Shown here piece by piece: positions 42,750 to 52,268 of a stretch of DNA of 64,000 nt. The notes below the pieces were generated by a model, which was not told the DNA's origin, searched no databases, and saw only the letters and a list, made by a program, of their open reading frames with translations. Numbering within the stretch: position 1 is the first letter of the stretch; each line of letters starts with the position of its first letter. The position numbers and the translations under genes were made by a program. The stretch is from Pseudomonadales bacterium (lineage in GTDB: Bacteria; Pseudomonadota; Gammaproteobacteria; Pseudomonadales; Azotimanducaceae), in the NCBI GenBank assembly GCA_028281005.1, contig JANQKS010000102.1:1-64000 (forward strand), written 5' to 3'.

Positions 42750-43877
42750 TTACTGGCCAGACAGTTCAATGACATCTTTTGGCTGCGTAATGTCGCCCGC
42801 ATTGTTACCCCAAGCATGTCGCTCATAGTGGGTGACAGCGGCGATCTGGGCAGCATCAAGCTGTCTGCCAAAAGCTTGCATCGCAGAGCCAGGCACACCA
42901 TCGATGATTAGTCTGATGTGGTCGTCCCGAGGGCCTGTTACCACTTCGGTACCCACCAGCGACGGGAATACCGGCGGCACACCCTGGCCGTTGGCTTGGT
43001 GGCAAGAAGCACAGAAGGTGGCATACACCTGCTCCCCTTCGGCCATGAGCTCTTCTGGGGTAAAGGTTTTGCTGAGCGCCTCTTTGCGGATGGCTTCGTT
43101 GGCCACCTCTTCAGCATACCACGCATCAAATGCTTGCTCTTCCATCACCTCAACCACCACCGGCATGAAGCCGTGGTCTTTGCCGCACAGTTCTGCGCAC
43201 TGCCCGCGGTAGACGCCGGGTTCCGGCACAATGGTCCAAAGCTCGTTCAACATACCCGGCACAGCGTCACGCTTAATACCGAAGTCAGGCACCCACCACG
43301 CGTGGATCACATCTTCAGCCGTAATCAAAAACCGTACCTTGCGGTTGGCGGGAATACGCAATGGGTTGTCGACTTCTAACAGATAATGTTCACCCTTGGC
43401 GCTGCGTCCCTGAATTTCGTCTTGCGTGGTGGACATGTTGGAGAAGAACGAAAACGCGTTGTTGTAATCCTCATCCAGGTACTTGTACTGCCACTTCCAC
43501 TGATAACCGCGCACTTCCACTACCATGTCTTCGCCACCGGTGTCGTACATCGCCACCAGGGTTTGGGTCGCGGGGACCGCCATCACCACAAGAATTAATG
43601 TAGGCACAATGGTCCATGCCAGTTCCAGTTTGGTGCTCTCATGAAACTGTGCAGCTTCATGGCCGGCAGCACGCCGGTGATGAATGATTGACCAGAACAT
43701 GACGCCAAACACCACTACGCCGATCACCACGCAGATCCATAAGATCGTCATGTGCAGGTCGTAAACGGATTGGCTGATGGCGGTAACGCCAGGGGTCATG
43801 TTCAGTTCGTCGGCGTGTGCCAAGCCCGCGCTGAGCAGACCAGACAGGGCGCCTACAAAACTAATTTTATGTTTCAT
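42750..43877 (-). CDS. coxB: cytochrome c oxidase subunit II with fused cytochrome c (caa3-like)
   Basis: A 375-residue subunit. A signal peptide (to LAHA) and two membrane helices (about 43-63 and 87-108) precede the CuA cupredoxin domain, whose ligands lie in VIHAWWVPDFGIK and RGQCAELCGKDHGFMPV. The C-terminal 90 residues are a cytochrome c domain with heme motif CASCH in FCASCHQANGQGVPP and a methionine in GSAMQAFG. The ATG at 43877 follows GGAAAG and gives the right N-terminus; the frame is open further upstream without similarity. First gene of the oxidase operon. The heme domain makes this a caa3-like subunit. Confidence 0.96.
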   Translation of the reverse strand: MKHKISFVGALSGLLSAGLAHADELNMTPGVTAISQSVYDLHMTILWICVVIGVVVFGVMFWSIIHHRRAAGHEAAQFHESTKLELAWTIVPTLILVVMAVPATQTLVAMYDTGGEDMVVEVRGYQWKWQYKYLDEDYNNAFSFFSNMSTTQDEIQGRSAKGEHYLLEVDNPLRIPANRKVRFLITAEDVIHAWWVPDFGIKRDAVPGMLNELWTIVPEPGVYRGQCAELCGKDHGFMPVVVEVMEEQAFDAWYAEEVANEAIRKEALSKTFTPEELMAEGEQVYATFCASCHQANGQGVPPVFPSLVGTEVVTGPRDDHIRLIIDGVPGSAMQAFGRQLDAAQIAAVTHYERHAWGNNAGDITQPKDVIELSGQ

Positions 43878-44324
43878 CCCGTTCTTTCCAATTTCGGCTG
43901 TTGTCGCCGCTTTCTTCGCTGTACTTAATCGGTACTGGCTGGTTTCTTCACAAAAAAGAAAAACAGGGTTCCAATTCAACGTTCTGAAACCACTGCTTTT
44001 CAAGTTCCGCGCGTAGCGCTCACAGGCCGGGCCTGAAGTTGCTGCGCTTTAGGCGGAGCTGCGCAAGGGCAACTCACTAGCGTGACGAGACGAATAGCAA
44101 ACGTCATGCCGAGTTTGGCCCACCCGCTCAGGACCTGCCTGGCAGACGTTGCCGTTTGCTATTCACGTTGAAGAGAAGAAGTTCTGTAGTGACGCTTTGA
44201 ACAGCCGACTACTACCATTCACGATTCAACTATTTTCCGCCCCACGCTCCCCGCGCCAAGTTTGCAGCTTCCGCTGCTCTCTCAAGCGCCGCGCAATTAT
44301 AGCAACCCAACACCGTTCGGCAAC
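43878..44324. other. 447-base intergenic region upstream of the cox operon with a perfect inverted repeat
   Basis: No gene is recognisable here. It must carry the coxB promoter (minus strand), but no clear -35/-10 pair stands out. GAATAGCAAACG at 44092-44103 is repeated inverted as CGTTTGCTATTC at 44153-44164, separated by 49 bases, and a second nested pair AACGTC/GACGTT lies inside. A plus-strand frame from 44149 that runs antisense into yheV has no protein-like features and is not called. Confidence 0.6.
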
Positions 44325-44615
44325 TTATAAACCGGGTTCGTCTGGGTCCAGTATACGTACTTTCACGGGGTTGACGGTGGTGGTTTTAGGTCGCTCCGGA
44401 CGGCCCTTCGGCAAGCCCTGAAAACCGATACGGTCAGCGCTGGAAAACTCTTCGGTAAAGCCGCATGCAACACAACGCCGACGGCTCATCGCGTCTGGAT
44501 TTTGCACGTCGCCATCGTCGCTGTGCAACACAGCAACCTCTACCAGGATACGATCCACCGCATCACAGGCGGGACACACCGCGGCAGCGATGAAACGTTT
44601 TTTCACTATTTTCAT
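44325..44615 (-). CDS. YheV family putative zinc-binding protein
   Basis: A 96-residue protein beginning with the family signature KIVKKRFIAAAVCPACDAVD. Four cysteines in CPAC and CVAC (RRRCVACGFTEEF) form a zinc-ribbon-like site, with an inserted loop of about 30 residues between the pairs that is longer than in the short YheV proteins I recall. The ATG at 44615 lies six bases after the aroE stop and is preferred to starts upstream inside aroE. Function of the family is unknown. Confidence 0.85.
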   Translation of the reverse strand: MKIVKKRFIAAAVCPACDAVDRILVEVAVLHSDDGDVQNPDAMSRRRCVACGFTEEFSSADRIGFQGLPKGRPERPKTTTVNPVKVRILDPDEPGL

Positions 44616-44620
44616 CTGGG

Positions 44621-45466
44621 TCACAAGCTGGCCCTCAACATTTTCACCACCGGCTCCGTCTGGGGGCGTTGATTGCGCCACAAGAAAAAACTTTGCGCTG
44701 CTTGTTCCACCAACATGCCCAAACCGTCGACACTCTGCGCAGCTCCTTGTTGTTGCGCCCAACGACAAAACAAAGCGGCGGGGCCATAACTCATGTCATA
44801 ACAAAAGGCGTGCTCTACGATGGCTGGAGCTATGCGTACGGTGTCGCCGGACAGACCGGTCGACGTAGCGTTGATCACCAGGTCGAAGTTGCCTTGCAGT
44901 TGTTCAAAACGGCTACACGCAAGCGGCGCGCCCGCCGGCAAGAACTGCAGATGATGCTGCACCAATTCTTGCGCCTTGCTGAGCGTTCTATTCGCCACAA
45001 CTAATTTGTTGGGCGAAAGTGCAAGCAGCGGCTGTAACACGCCAGACGCGGCGCCACCGGCGCCTAATATAAGTACGTTTATGCCACGCACCTCCACCGC
45101 ATAGCGCTGCTGCAGGTCGTTACACAAGCCAATGCCGTCGGTGTTGTAACCCAGCACCGGATGACCTTCTCTAAACACCAAGGTGTTTACCGCTTGCGCC
45201 GCGGTTGCCAGTTCATCCGTTTCGTCCGCATAAGCAAAAGCGTCCGCCTTAAAAGGCACGGTGACGTTCATACCGGCACCACCCTGGGCTGCAAATTGGT
45301 CTACAAACGCAGCAAACTGCCCCGGCTCCACCAATACCTTCTCGTATGTGATCTGTGCTGCAAATTGCTGCGCAAAAGCCTGGTGGATTTGCGGGGAACG
45401 CGAGTGTGCGACGGGATTTCCCACCACCGCATAACGTTCAATATTGTCGGCTGAAATGGCTGTCAC
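44621..45466 (-). CDS. aroE: shikimate dehydrogenase (NADP+)
   Basis: A 281-residue enzyme of aromatic amino-acid synthesis that reduces 3-dehydroshikimate to shikimate. The substrate site is marked by PVAHSRSPQIHQAF, MNVTVPFKADAF (catalytic Lys) and NTDGIG (catalytic Asp). The nucleotide site has LILGAGGAASGVL and VVANRTLSKA. The start is GTG 45466. It is followed within six bases by yheV and preceded by dprA. In Pseudomonas, as I recall, tsaC and hemF lie between dprA and aroE; both are missing here. Confidence 0.96.
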   Translation of the reverse strand: MTAISADNIERYAVVGNPVAHSRSPQIHQAFAQQFAAQITYEKVLVEPGQFAAFVDQFAAQGGAGMNVTVPFKADAFAYADETDELATAAQAVNTLVFREGHPVLGYNTDGIGLCNDLQQRYAVEVRGINVLILGAGGAASGVLQPLLALSPNKLVVANRTLSKAQELVQHHLQFLPAGAPLACSRFEQLQGNFDLVINATSTGLSGDTVRIAPAIVEHAFCYDMSYGPAALFCRWAQQQGAAQSVDGLGMLVEQAAQSFFLWRNQRPQTEPVVKMLRASL

Positions 45467-45492
45467 GTGTTGGTCTCATGACCCACTAAGGG

Positions 45493-46596
45493 CTAAGACG
45501 CGCGACTATACCCAAGCGGCCCTTGTTGAACAAACCCACCCAGCTCTAAACTAACTAACAATCTTGTTAAGTGTTCTGGCTGGAGCCCACTTTGCACGAT
45601 GAGTTCGTCGAGCGACATGGGATAGCCGTTTATCAGGTCAAGGAGCGTCTGGGCGTCGCGGTCGAGATTCGGCGATGATGGAGATAGGGTTACCGGTGTT
45701 GCTGGCGCAGACAACACGGCTTCCTGCCCGATACCGATCAGCACCTCCTCGGCGTTGCTGACCAAACCTGCCCCTTGTTGAATCAAACGATGGCAGCCTG
45801 CGCTCGTGGCATTATTTACGGGCCCCGGCATGGCAAACACATCACGACCTTGTTCAGCCGCGAAGCGCGCGGTAATTAATGAACCGCTTCTGAGGGTGGC
45901 TTCCACCACCACCGTCGCCAGGCTTAAGCCGCTAATAATGCGGTTACGTTCGGGGAACTGATGCGCCAGCGGCGGCACACCATCTTCGTATTCGCTAAGC
46001 AGCAAACCGTCTTGGTCAATAATTTGCTGAGCCAGTTTTTGATGGCGGCGTGGGTACATTTGTTTGAGGCCGCCGCCGAGCACGGCGATGGTGTGGGCAC
46101 CACCGGCTACAGTTTGGCGTTGCGGGCTGCCTGCAAGCGCGCCGCTATGCGCGGCGCCATCGATACCCAACGCCAAACCACTGGCCACCGTGATACCCAT
46201 CGCCACCAAATCCCGCGCCAACGTGTGGGCGTTCGCACGGCCCTGGGAGGTACTGCGCCGCGCACCCACAACCGCTACCGCAGGGCTCTCTAACAGTTTT
46301 ATATTACCGCGATAGAAAAGCAGCAACGGTGGGTCGGGAATGTTACGTAACAACGCTGGAAAGGCCTCGTCAAACCACCCCACCACCGCATCGTGAGACG
46401 GTGGAGCGCCAGACAGGCGATTGTCTAACTGTTTGTTTGTCGCATTAGGAAATCTGCGGCTGAGGTGGTCAGCGAAACTGCCGTCAAGCACCGCTTGGCC
46501 AGCTTGGGGATGTTCACCCAACGCATCAAGAAGGATCTTCCTTGGCCAGCGACGCAGCAGAAGGACTAAGGCGCGGTTGATTTCCGACGTTTCCAC
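45493..46596 (-). CDS. dprA: DNA-processing protein DprA
   Basis: A 367-residue protein that binds incoming single-stranded DNA and loads RecA during natural transformation. The Rossmann-like core shows AVVGARRSTSQGRANAHTLA, VASGLALGIDGAAHSGAL, LLSEY, FPERNRIISGLS and AMPGPVNNATSAGCHRLIQQGA. The C-terminal winged-helix domain (LDELIVQSGLQPEHLTRLLV) is present. Start is GTG 46596. It is in line with the LysM-protein gene 105 bases upstream; that gap holds a strong hairpin (46644-46676). Confidence 0.95.
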   Translation of the reverse strand: METSEINRALVLLLRRWPRKILLDALGEHPQAGQAVLDGSFADHLSRRFPNATNKQLDNRLSGAPPSHDAVVGWFDEAFPALLRNIPDPPLLLFYRGNIKLLESPAVAVVGARRSTSQGRANAHTLARDLVAMGITVASGLALGIDGAAHSGALAGSPQRQTVAGGAHTIAVLGGGLKQMYPRRHQKLAQQIIDQDGLLLSEYEDGVPPLAHQFPERNRIISGLSLATVVVEATLRSGSLITARFAAEQGRDVFAMPGPVNNATSAGCHRLIQQGAGLVSNAEEVLIGIGQEAVLSAPATPVTLSPSSPNLDRDAQTLLDLINGYPMSLDELIVQSGLQPEHLTRLLVSLELGGFVQQGPLGYSRAS

Positions 46597-46643
46597 CAGC
46601 GCACTTTAAACAGCCACCGGTTTTTTATTGTGCGTACATACAG

Positions 46644-46676
46644 CAACGCCGCGCCGGGAAAGCCGGTGCGGCGTTG
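46644..46676 (-). terminator. 14-bp hairpin downstream of the LysM gene
   Basis: CAACGCCGCGCCGG (46644-46657) faces CCGGTGCGGCGTTG (46663-46676) around a 5-base loop, with a single mispair or wobble. In the sense of the minus-strand LysM gene it begins 25 bases after the stop. No T-tract follows, so it could be a partial terminator, an mRNA 3'-end stabiliser, or an attenuator ahead of dprA. Confidence 0.55.
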
Positions 46677-46701
46677 TCAGTTAAAGCTGCGCCGTTAACG
46701 G

Positions 46702-47793
46702 TTAGGGATTACGAACTTCGTCGTTAACCGCCAAAGGACGGTCGGTGGTGAGCACCAGGCCGTAGGAGAGCTTCTCAAAAGTACGGAAGATCATCATTAG
46801 ACCAGCCCGTTCGCTCGGCAAACGAATCACTTCGTTGGCAATGCGGTCACGCGCCAACGCGCCGCGCTTATAAATGGCCAAGACGTTGCCCACTTCAAGG
46901 TCTTCGCGGGCGCCACGGTTGATCACCACAACATCGTATTGACCCACCTGGGTGACACCGCCAAACACGGATATGATTTGCCCGCTGATCTGATCAGTCG
47001 GTGCACTGGGAAAGAAGTTTGCATCAACCTTACGCTCTTCCGTAGGTAAGATGCGATCGCCTATCTGCACTTCTTCACGCGTACTGGAGACCGCCATGGT
47101 GGAAATATCAGCATCTAACGCGACAGCCTGACCCAACCCTATATAAGTGGCTTCACGGCCCAATACCTCTTGGGTTTCCGGATCCACGTACAACGGCCCA
47201 CGTCGAACGATGCTATATGATTCGTTTTCATCTAAGCCGCCACGCACATACACCCGGTCGCCTGCACCTAGCACAATACGTTCCGCTTCACCTTCAACGA
47301 CGTAGGGGGCGGCTTCGAGCAGTGCAGGAGACACAACGCGGTTCTGTACCAAGAAACTTTGAATGGCGTCTAAGCTGATGGTCGGAATGGCCGATTCCAG
47401 CGGTGTGGCGCGAATCTTCGGTTGTAGGCTCACCGTATCAGAAGGGGTCAAACGTACTGTGCGTCCCGCATCACCACGACTAAGCTGCAGACGGGGTTGG
47501 CCGTCTATGTATACCAAAGCAATCTGATCACCCGGATAGATTAGATGAGGGTTTTCGATTTGCGGATTGATCTGCCAGATCTCCGGCCATAACCAGGGAC
47601 GAGAAAGGAACGTGCCACTGATGTCCCAGAGCGTGTCGCCTTTGACCACCGTATACACATCAGGGTGGTCGGGCCTTAAATACTGGGAAATATCTGCGGC
47701 CGATTCTGAAGCCAACGCTGCGCCGGATACTCCGAAGGAGAGCCCTATCGACAAAACCGCAGAAGTGAGCAAGCGCTTACATACTTTCTTCAC
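46702..47793 (-). CDS. LysM peptidoglycan-binding domain protein
   Basis: A 363-residue exported protein. The GTG at 47793, preceded by AAAGGA, gives a clean signal peptide (KKVCKRLLTSAVLSIGLSFG ... ALAS). Residues about 45-95 are a LysM domain (VYTVVKGDTLWDISGTFLSRPWLWPEIWQINP ... YPGDQIAL) that binds peptidoglycan. The remainder is mostly beta-rich repeats (GAGDRVYVRGGLDE, QIGDRILPTEER, VVINRGAREDLEVGNVLAIYK). It is adjacent to dprA and divergent from def, the conserved position in gammaproteobacteria. Role unknown, presumably envelope-related. Confidence 0.9.
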   Translation of the reverse strand: MKKVCKRLLTSAVLSIGLSFGVSGAALASESAADISQYLRPDHPDVYTVVKGDTLWDISGTFLSRPWLWPEIWQINPQIENPHLIYPGDQIALVYIDGQPRLQLSRGDAGRTVRLTPSDTVSLQPKIRATPLESAIPTISLDAIQSFLVQNRVVSPALLEAAPYVVEGEAERIVLGAGDRVYVRGGLDENESYSIVRRGPLYVDPETQEVLGREATYIGLGQAVALDADISTMAVSSTREEVQIGDRILPTEERKVDANFFPSAPTDQISGQIISVFGGVTQVGQYDVVVINRGAREDLEVGNVLAIYKRGALARDRIANEVIRLPSERAGLMMIFRTFEKLSYGLVLTTDRPLAVNDEVRNP

Positions 47794-47900
47794 AGTGCTA
47801 CATGTCCTTTGTTTGGTTAATGTCGGCCGCTCCACTTCTTTTAGTCCGTGTCTGAAGACTGACAACGTGAGACAACCATTCCCATGCGGGTACAAAAAGC

Positions 47901-47906
47901 TATAAT
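47901..47906 (+). promoter_or_regulatory. -10 element TATAAT upstream of def
   Basis: A perfect TATAAT lies 83 bases before the def ATG in the def/LysM divergent gap. The matching -35 region is weak, with no TTGACA at 16-18 bases, so the promoter call rests on the -10 alone. Confidence 0.4.
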
Positions 47907-47989
47907 CCGCGCCATCTTAGCAGCACAATTTAGACCAATACTAGAGACAGTTCACAGCCTCTAATAACACCTTAAAACCGCTTAAACCC

Positions 47990-48493
47990 ATGAGTTTGCT
48001 GAATATCCTTGAGTATCCGGACCCGCGCCTGCGCACAGTTGCGGCTAAAGTTGATGGCTTCGGCCCACAACTCCAGGCGTTTTGCGATGACCTGCTGGAA
48101 ACGATGTACGCAGCACCGGGAATTGGTTTAGCCGCCACCCAAGTGGACGTTCACAAACGCATCATCGCCGTCGACGTGTCGGAAAACCGCAACGAACCGC
48201 ACATCCTGGTCAATCCGCGACTGACCTTACACGGCGAATTAATCGATGGGGAAGAAGGCTGTTTGTCGGTACCCGGCATCTATGAACAAGTACAGCGCGC
48301 GGAGCGTATTACCGTAAACGCTCAGAACCCCCAAGGCGAGGCGTTTTCGCTAGAAGCAGAAGGGCTATTGGCCGTGTGCATCCAACACGAATGTGATCAC
48401 CTCGAGGGTAAGCTTTTTGTAGACTATCTATCCAACCTAAAACGCAATCGCATCCGCAAGAAACTGCAAAAACAGCAGAAACAGCGTGCCTAA
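47990..48493 (+). CDS. def: peptide deformylase
   Basis: A 167-residue metalloenzyme that removes the formyl group from nascent proteins. The three motifs are complete: GIGLAATQ (45-51), EGCLSVPG with metal ligand C91, and QHECDHLEG with H133 and H137. Length equals that of E. coli Def (169). It overlaps the start of fmt by eight bases, so deformylase and formyltransferase are translationally coupled, the standard arrangement. Confidence 0.98.
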   Translation: MSLLNILEYPDPRLRTVAAKVDGFGPQLQAFCDDLLETMYAAPGIGLAATQVDVHKRIIAVDVSENRNEPHILVNPRLTLHGELIDGEEGCLSVPGIYEQVQRAERITVNAQNPQGEAFSLEAEGLLAVCIQHECDHLEGKLFVDYLSNLKRNRIRKKLQKQQKQRA

Positions 48494-49472
48494 CACCCCA
48501 TTGAGGACAGTCTTCGCCGGCAGTCCGCAATTTGCAGCCACAATTTTGCAAGCCATGGTCGAGCAAGGTTTTGTACCCCACGCGGTATATACCCAACCCG
48601 ACCGCGCGCAGGGCCGTGGTCGCAAAGTAAAACCCAACGCCGTGAAACAACTGGCTGAGAAACTGGACATCCCAGTGATGCAACCAAGAAGTTTACGAAA
48701 CAAAGAAGTGCAAGATGCGCTTGCCAGCCTGCAGCCTGATGTCCTGGTTGTGGCCGCCTATGGATTGATCCTGCCAGCCGAAATTTTAGCGACGCCTACC
48801 TATGGTTGTTTAAACGTACATGCTTCGTTGTTGCCGCGTTGGCGGGGGGCGGCGCCGATTGAACGTGCCATGATGGCGGGGGATTTGGAAACCGGGATAT
48901 GCATCATGGACATGCAAGAAGGGCTCGATACAGGGCCGGTCTATGTGAGCACTCACATACCAATCGAGGCTCACATGACCGGAGGCCAGCTTGAAGAGGC
49001 GCTAGCCGACCTGGGAGCAGAGAAACTCGTAGAAGTGTTAACCCAGCTCGCCGCCGCACATCGGGGCGAAGCTGACCGCCCCACAGCAACCCCGCAAAAC
49101 GACGAGCAAGCCACTTACGCAAGCAAGCTGTCTACCGACGACCGATTGATCGATTGGGAAAAACCCGCGGATATGCTCGCTCGGCAGATCAATGCGTTGG
49201 CCAACAGATTACCCGTGCGAGTACAGATCCAAGACTGTAGCGTACAGCTGTTGCACGCCCACTGCATTGAGCAACACACGCCCGGAGACGGGGACTCCAG
49301 CGTCGGGACCGTTATCGATGCTTCAAAATCGGGGGTTGTCGTGCAATGCGCAAGCGATTTGTTGCAGATAACGTCGCTCAAAGTTGAGAGAGGTAAGGGT
49401 AAGGTCATTGACGCCGCCGCCGCAGTCAACGGCTTTAGTGATTTGTTCCATATTGGCGCTCGCCTGGTTTAA
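48486..49472 (+). CDS. fmt: methionyl-tRNA formyltransferase
   Basis: A 328-residue enzyme that formylates initiator Met-tRNA. The catalytic domain shows [38 protein letters not shown] and [20 protein letters not shown] with the catalytic Asn, His and downstream DTGPV. A smaller C-terminal OB-like domain follows. The GTG at 48486 overlaps the def stop. The next gene, rsmB, begins 23 bases later on the same strand. Confidence 0.97.
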   Translation: MPNTPLRTVFAGSPQFAATILQAMVEQGFVPHAVYTQPDRAQGRGRKVKPNAVKQLAEKLDIPVMQPRSLRNKEVQDALASLQPDVLVVAAYGLILPAEILATPTYGCLNVHASLLPRWRGAAPIERAMMAGDLETGICIMDMQEGLDTGPVYVSTHIPIEAHMTGGQLEEALADLGAEKLVEVLTQLAAAHRGEADRPTATPQNDEQATYASKLSTDDRLIDWEKPADMLARQINALANRLPVRVQIQDCSVQLLHAHCIEQHTPGDGDSSVGTVIDASKSGVVVQCASDLLQITSLKVERGKGKVIDAAAAVNGFSDLFHIGARLV

Positions 49473-49495
49473 CGGCGCACCCTAACTAATGTCTA

Positions 49496-50851
49496 ATGGC
49501 GGCAAAAACAACAGCTGACTCAGCCTCTATCCGCGCCGGTGCTGCGCGCGGTGTGTTGGCCGTCACGCACCAAAACCGAACGATCGATTGGATTCTTGAA
49601 CATCGCCCTCAATGGGTCAGCCATACCGAGTCTACGGCGCTGCTGTACGGCACGTTGCGGCACCTGTTCTACCTGCGGAATACAGTGGCGACCTTCCTGC
49701 ACAAACCCTTTCGCGATAAAGATCTGGATCTTTATAGCCTGTTGTTAGTTGGTGCTTACCAACTGTTATGGTCTGACAAACCGGTGCATGCCATCATCAA
49801 CGAGACTGTTTCAGCAGCATCGAAGTTGCGCAAACCATGGGCTAAGGGACTCATCAATGCCGTTTTGCGGCGCTTGGCGGAAGTGGCCGACTCGCTAAAT
49901 TATCCCGACCAAACGTTCGATCACCCACCCTGGCTACTGCAAACCTTACAACAAGACTATCCGCACCAATGGCAGCAATTGGCCATGGCGAACAACACCC
50001 AAGCACCTATGGTATTGCGCGTAAATCTGAACCAAAACACCCGCCAAGAATATGCAACTCTGCTGACTCAGCATGGCATTGCGCACCAGCTCGGGGTTAG
50101 CGAGCAAGCCATCGTTTTGGAGCAACCCCTACCCAGCCATCAGCTACCAGGTTGGCAGCAGGGTAAGGTCGCGGTTCAAGATATGGGCGCACAATATGCA
50201 GCCACAGTGTTGCACAACACACTTCAGCAACATGCCACCGCGCAAGCCACACAGAATGGGCAACTTCTACGGGTACTGGATGCCTGCGCGGCCCCCGGTG
50301 GTAAGTTGGCACACTTTCTCGAGTTGTGCAGCGCCAGACCCACGCAGTCGAACAGCCATATTGAGACTATCGCAATTGATATCAGCCAACCGCGCATTGA
50401 TGCCACCCAAGGCATTTTCGCCCGCCTGGGCCACCATCAAGGCATCCAACGTGGGGATGCCTGTCAACTAGACTGGTGGGATCGGCAACCTTTTGATTAC
50501 GTGTTGATGGATGCACCCTGTTCCGGTACTGGCACCATCCGGCGCCACCCAGATATCAAGGTATTGCTGTCGGCCGACGCCATCAGTTCGCACAGCGCGA
50601 CCCAACTTAGCATGCTGCACAACCTATGGCAGACCTTGGCCCCTGGGGGTACCCTGTTGTATTGCACCTGCTCGTTGCTGCAGGCCGAAAACGATGCCGT
50701 CATTAGCCGTTTCCTCGAAACTAATAACAAACATGCAAACGTGCAACAGATACAGTTACCGAGTGGGTTCGCTACCCGTCACGGCTGGCAGTTATTGCCA
50801 ACTGAAAGCCATACTGATGGCTTCTACTATGCTCTACTGCACAAGCAGTAA
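49496..50851 (+). CDS. rsmB: 16S rRNA (cytosine-967 C5)-methyltransferase RsmB
   Basis: A 451-residue rRNA methyltransferase. Residues 1-140 are a NusB-like RNA-binding domain (RAGAARGVLAV, LLLVGAYQLLWSDKPVHAIINE). The C-terminal SAM domain has DACAAPGGKLAH (motif I), DISQPRIDATQGI, the PC motif DAPCSGTGTIRRHPD, and the catalytic cysteine in YCTCSLLQAEND. Complete and of normal length. It lies between fmt and trkA, 18 bases ahead of the latter; the def-fmt-rsmB-trkA order is widespread in gammaproteobacteria. Confidence 0.97.
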   Translation: MAAKTTADSASIRAGAARGVLAVTHQNRTIDWILEHRPQWVSHTESTALLYGTLRHLFYLRNTVATFLHKPFRDKDLDLYSLLLVGAYQLLWSDKPVHAIINETVSAASKLRKPWAKGLINAVLRRLAEVADSLNYPDQTFDHPPWLLQTLQQDYPHQWQQLAMANNTQAPMVLRVNLNQNTRQEYATLLTQHGIAHQLGVSEQAIVLEQPLPSHQLPGWQQGKVAVQDMGAQYAATVLHNTLQQHATAQATQNGQLLRVLDACAAPGGKLAHFLELCSARPTQSNSHIETIAIDISQPRIDATQGIFARLGHHQGIQRGDACQLDWWDRQPFDYVLMDAPCSGTGTIRRHPDIKVLLSADAISSHSATQLSMLHNLWQTLAPGGTLLYCTCSLLQAENDAVISRFLETNNKHANVQQIQLPSGFATRHGWQLLPTESHTDGFYYALLHKQ

Positions 50852-50869
50852 TCCGCACGGAACACAGGC

Positions 50870-52243
50870 ATGAAGATTCTCATTTTGGGTGCAGGGCAGG
50901 TGGGCGGCACGTTGGCTGAAAACCTGGCCAAAGAATCTTTCGACGTCACCTTAGTTGATGAAGATGCCCATCGCCTGCAAGAGCTGTCTGAACGCCTCGA
51001 TATACAAACGGTGCAAGGTTGGGCTTCACACCCGGACATCTTGCGCCGCGCGGGGGCTGACGATGCCGACATCCTGGTGGCGGTCACATCCAGTGACGAG
51101 GTCAATATGATCGCCTGCCAAGTGTGCTATTCGCTGTTTCGCACACCGACCAAAATTGCGCGTGTGCGCTCCCTGTCTTATTTGACCCGAGAAGGGTTTT
51201 TCAGCAAAGAACACATGCCTATCGATGTGTTGATCAACCCTGAACAAGTCGTTACCAATCACGTACACGAACTGTTGCGGCACCCTGGTGCCCTACAGGT
51301 CTTGGATTTCGCAGATGGGCGCGTCCAACTGGTGGCTATGCGCGCCTACTATGGCGGCCCCCTGGTTGGCCAGGCGTTGAGTTTTTTACGTGAGCACATG
51401 CCCAAGGCGGATACCCGCGTGGCGGCTATTTTCCGCCGCGGCCGCCCGATCATTCCCAAAGGGGATACGGTGATTGAAGCGGACGACGAGGTGTTCTTCA
51501 TCGCCGCGCGTGAACACATCGACACTGTGATGGGGGAGCTGCGTAAAGTAGAGAGGCCTTTTAAGCGCGTGATGATAGCCGGCGGCGGCAATGTGGGCGC
51601 GCGCTTAGCCCAGGCAGTAGAAGGCGACTATGCGGTGAAGTTATTGGAATACAGCGTGTCGCGGGCCAAGTTTCTGGCCGACCAACTGACAAAGACTGTG
51701 GTGTTGCAGGGGGACGCTACTGATCGTGATCTGCTGCTGGAGGAAAACATCGAGCAATGTGACGCGTTCATCGCGGTCACCAACGATGACGAGGTCAATA
51801 TCATGTCTTCGTTGATGGCAAAACGCCTAGGCGTGCGTCAGGTGATGTCTTTAATCTCCAAGCCCGCTTACGTCGACCTGGTGCAAGGGGGTGACATCGA
51901 CATTGCCGTCTCTCCCCAGCAAGCCACCACCAGCACCTTGTTGTCTTACGTACGTCGTGCCGACGTTGCCAGAGTACACAGTTTGCGGCGGGGCGCTGCG
52001 GAAGCCATTGAGGCCATTGCCCATGGAGACTCCAAAAACTCCAAGGTGGTTGGGCGGCGTATTGCCGAAATCGACCTGCCACCCGGCTCGTCCATTGGTG
52101 CAATTGTGCGCGACAACGAAGTCCTTATCGCTCACGACAACGTCGTCGTCGAATCGGACGACCACGTCATTTTGTTCCTCGTCGACAAACAGCAAGTGCA
52201 TGCCGTGGAAAAGCTCTTCCAGGTAGGCGTGTCCTTCTTCTAG
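50870..52243 (+). CDS. trkA: Trk system potassium uptake protein TrkA
   Basis: A 457-residue cytoplasmic regulatory subunit with two tandem RCK modules. Each begins with a nucleotide-binding Rossmann motif: [16 protein letters not shown] at residue 4 and [15 protein letters not shown] in the middle. Each is followed by an acidic strand end, VDEDAH in the first and LEYS in the second. TrkA binds NAD(H)/ATP and gates TrkH. TrkH is encoded 25 bases downstream, so both halves of the low-affinity potassium transporter are co-expressed. Confidence 0.97.
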   Translation: MKILILGAGQVGGTLAENLAKESFDVTLVDEDAHRLQELSERLDIQTVQGWASHPDILRRAGADDADILVAVTSSDEVNMIACQVCYSLFRTPTKIARVRSLSYLTREGFFSKEHMPIDVLINPEQVVTNHVHELLRHPGALQVLDFADGRVQLVAMRAYYGGPLVGQALSFLREHMPKADTRVAAIFRRGRPIIPKGDTVIEADDEVFFIAAREHIDTVMGELRKVERPFKRVMIAGGGNVGARLAQAVEGDYAVKLLEYSVSRAKFLADQLTKTVVLQGDATDRDLLLEENIEQCDAFIAVTNDDEVNIMSSLMAKRLGVRQVMSLISKPAYVDLVQGGDIDIAVSPQQATTSTLLSYVRRADVARVHSLRRGAAEAIEAIAHGDSKNSKVVGRRIAEIDLPPGSSIGAIVRDNEVLIAHDNVVVESDDHVILFLVDKQQVHAVEKLFQVGVSFF

Positions 52244-52268
52244 CGGATCAAAGGTTAGCGCGCATACC

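Noticed and set aside
44149-44421. Plus-strand frame in the cox upstream gap running into yheV
   Set aside because: It is antisense to yheV over its second half, and its composition does not resemble a real protein.
13733-49482. CGGCGCAC directly after the stops of arfB, thrB and fmt as a repeat family
   Set aside because: An 8-base match in GC-rich DNA of this length can recur by chance, and the surroundings do not align.
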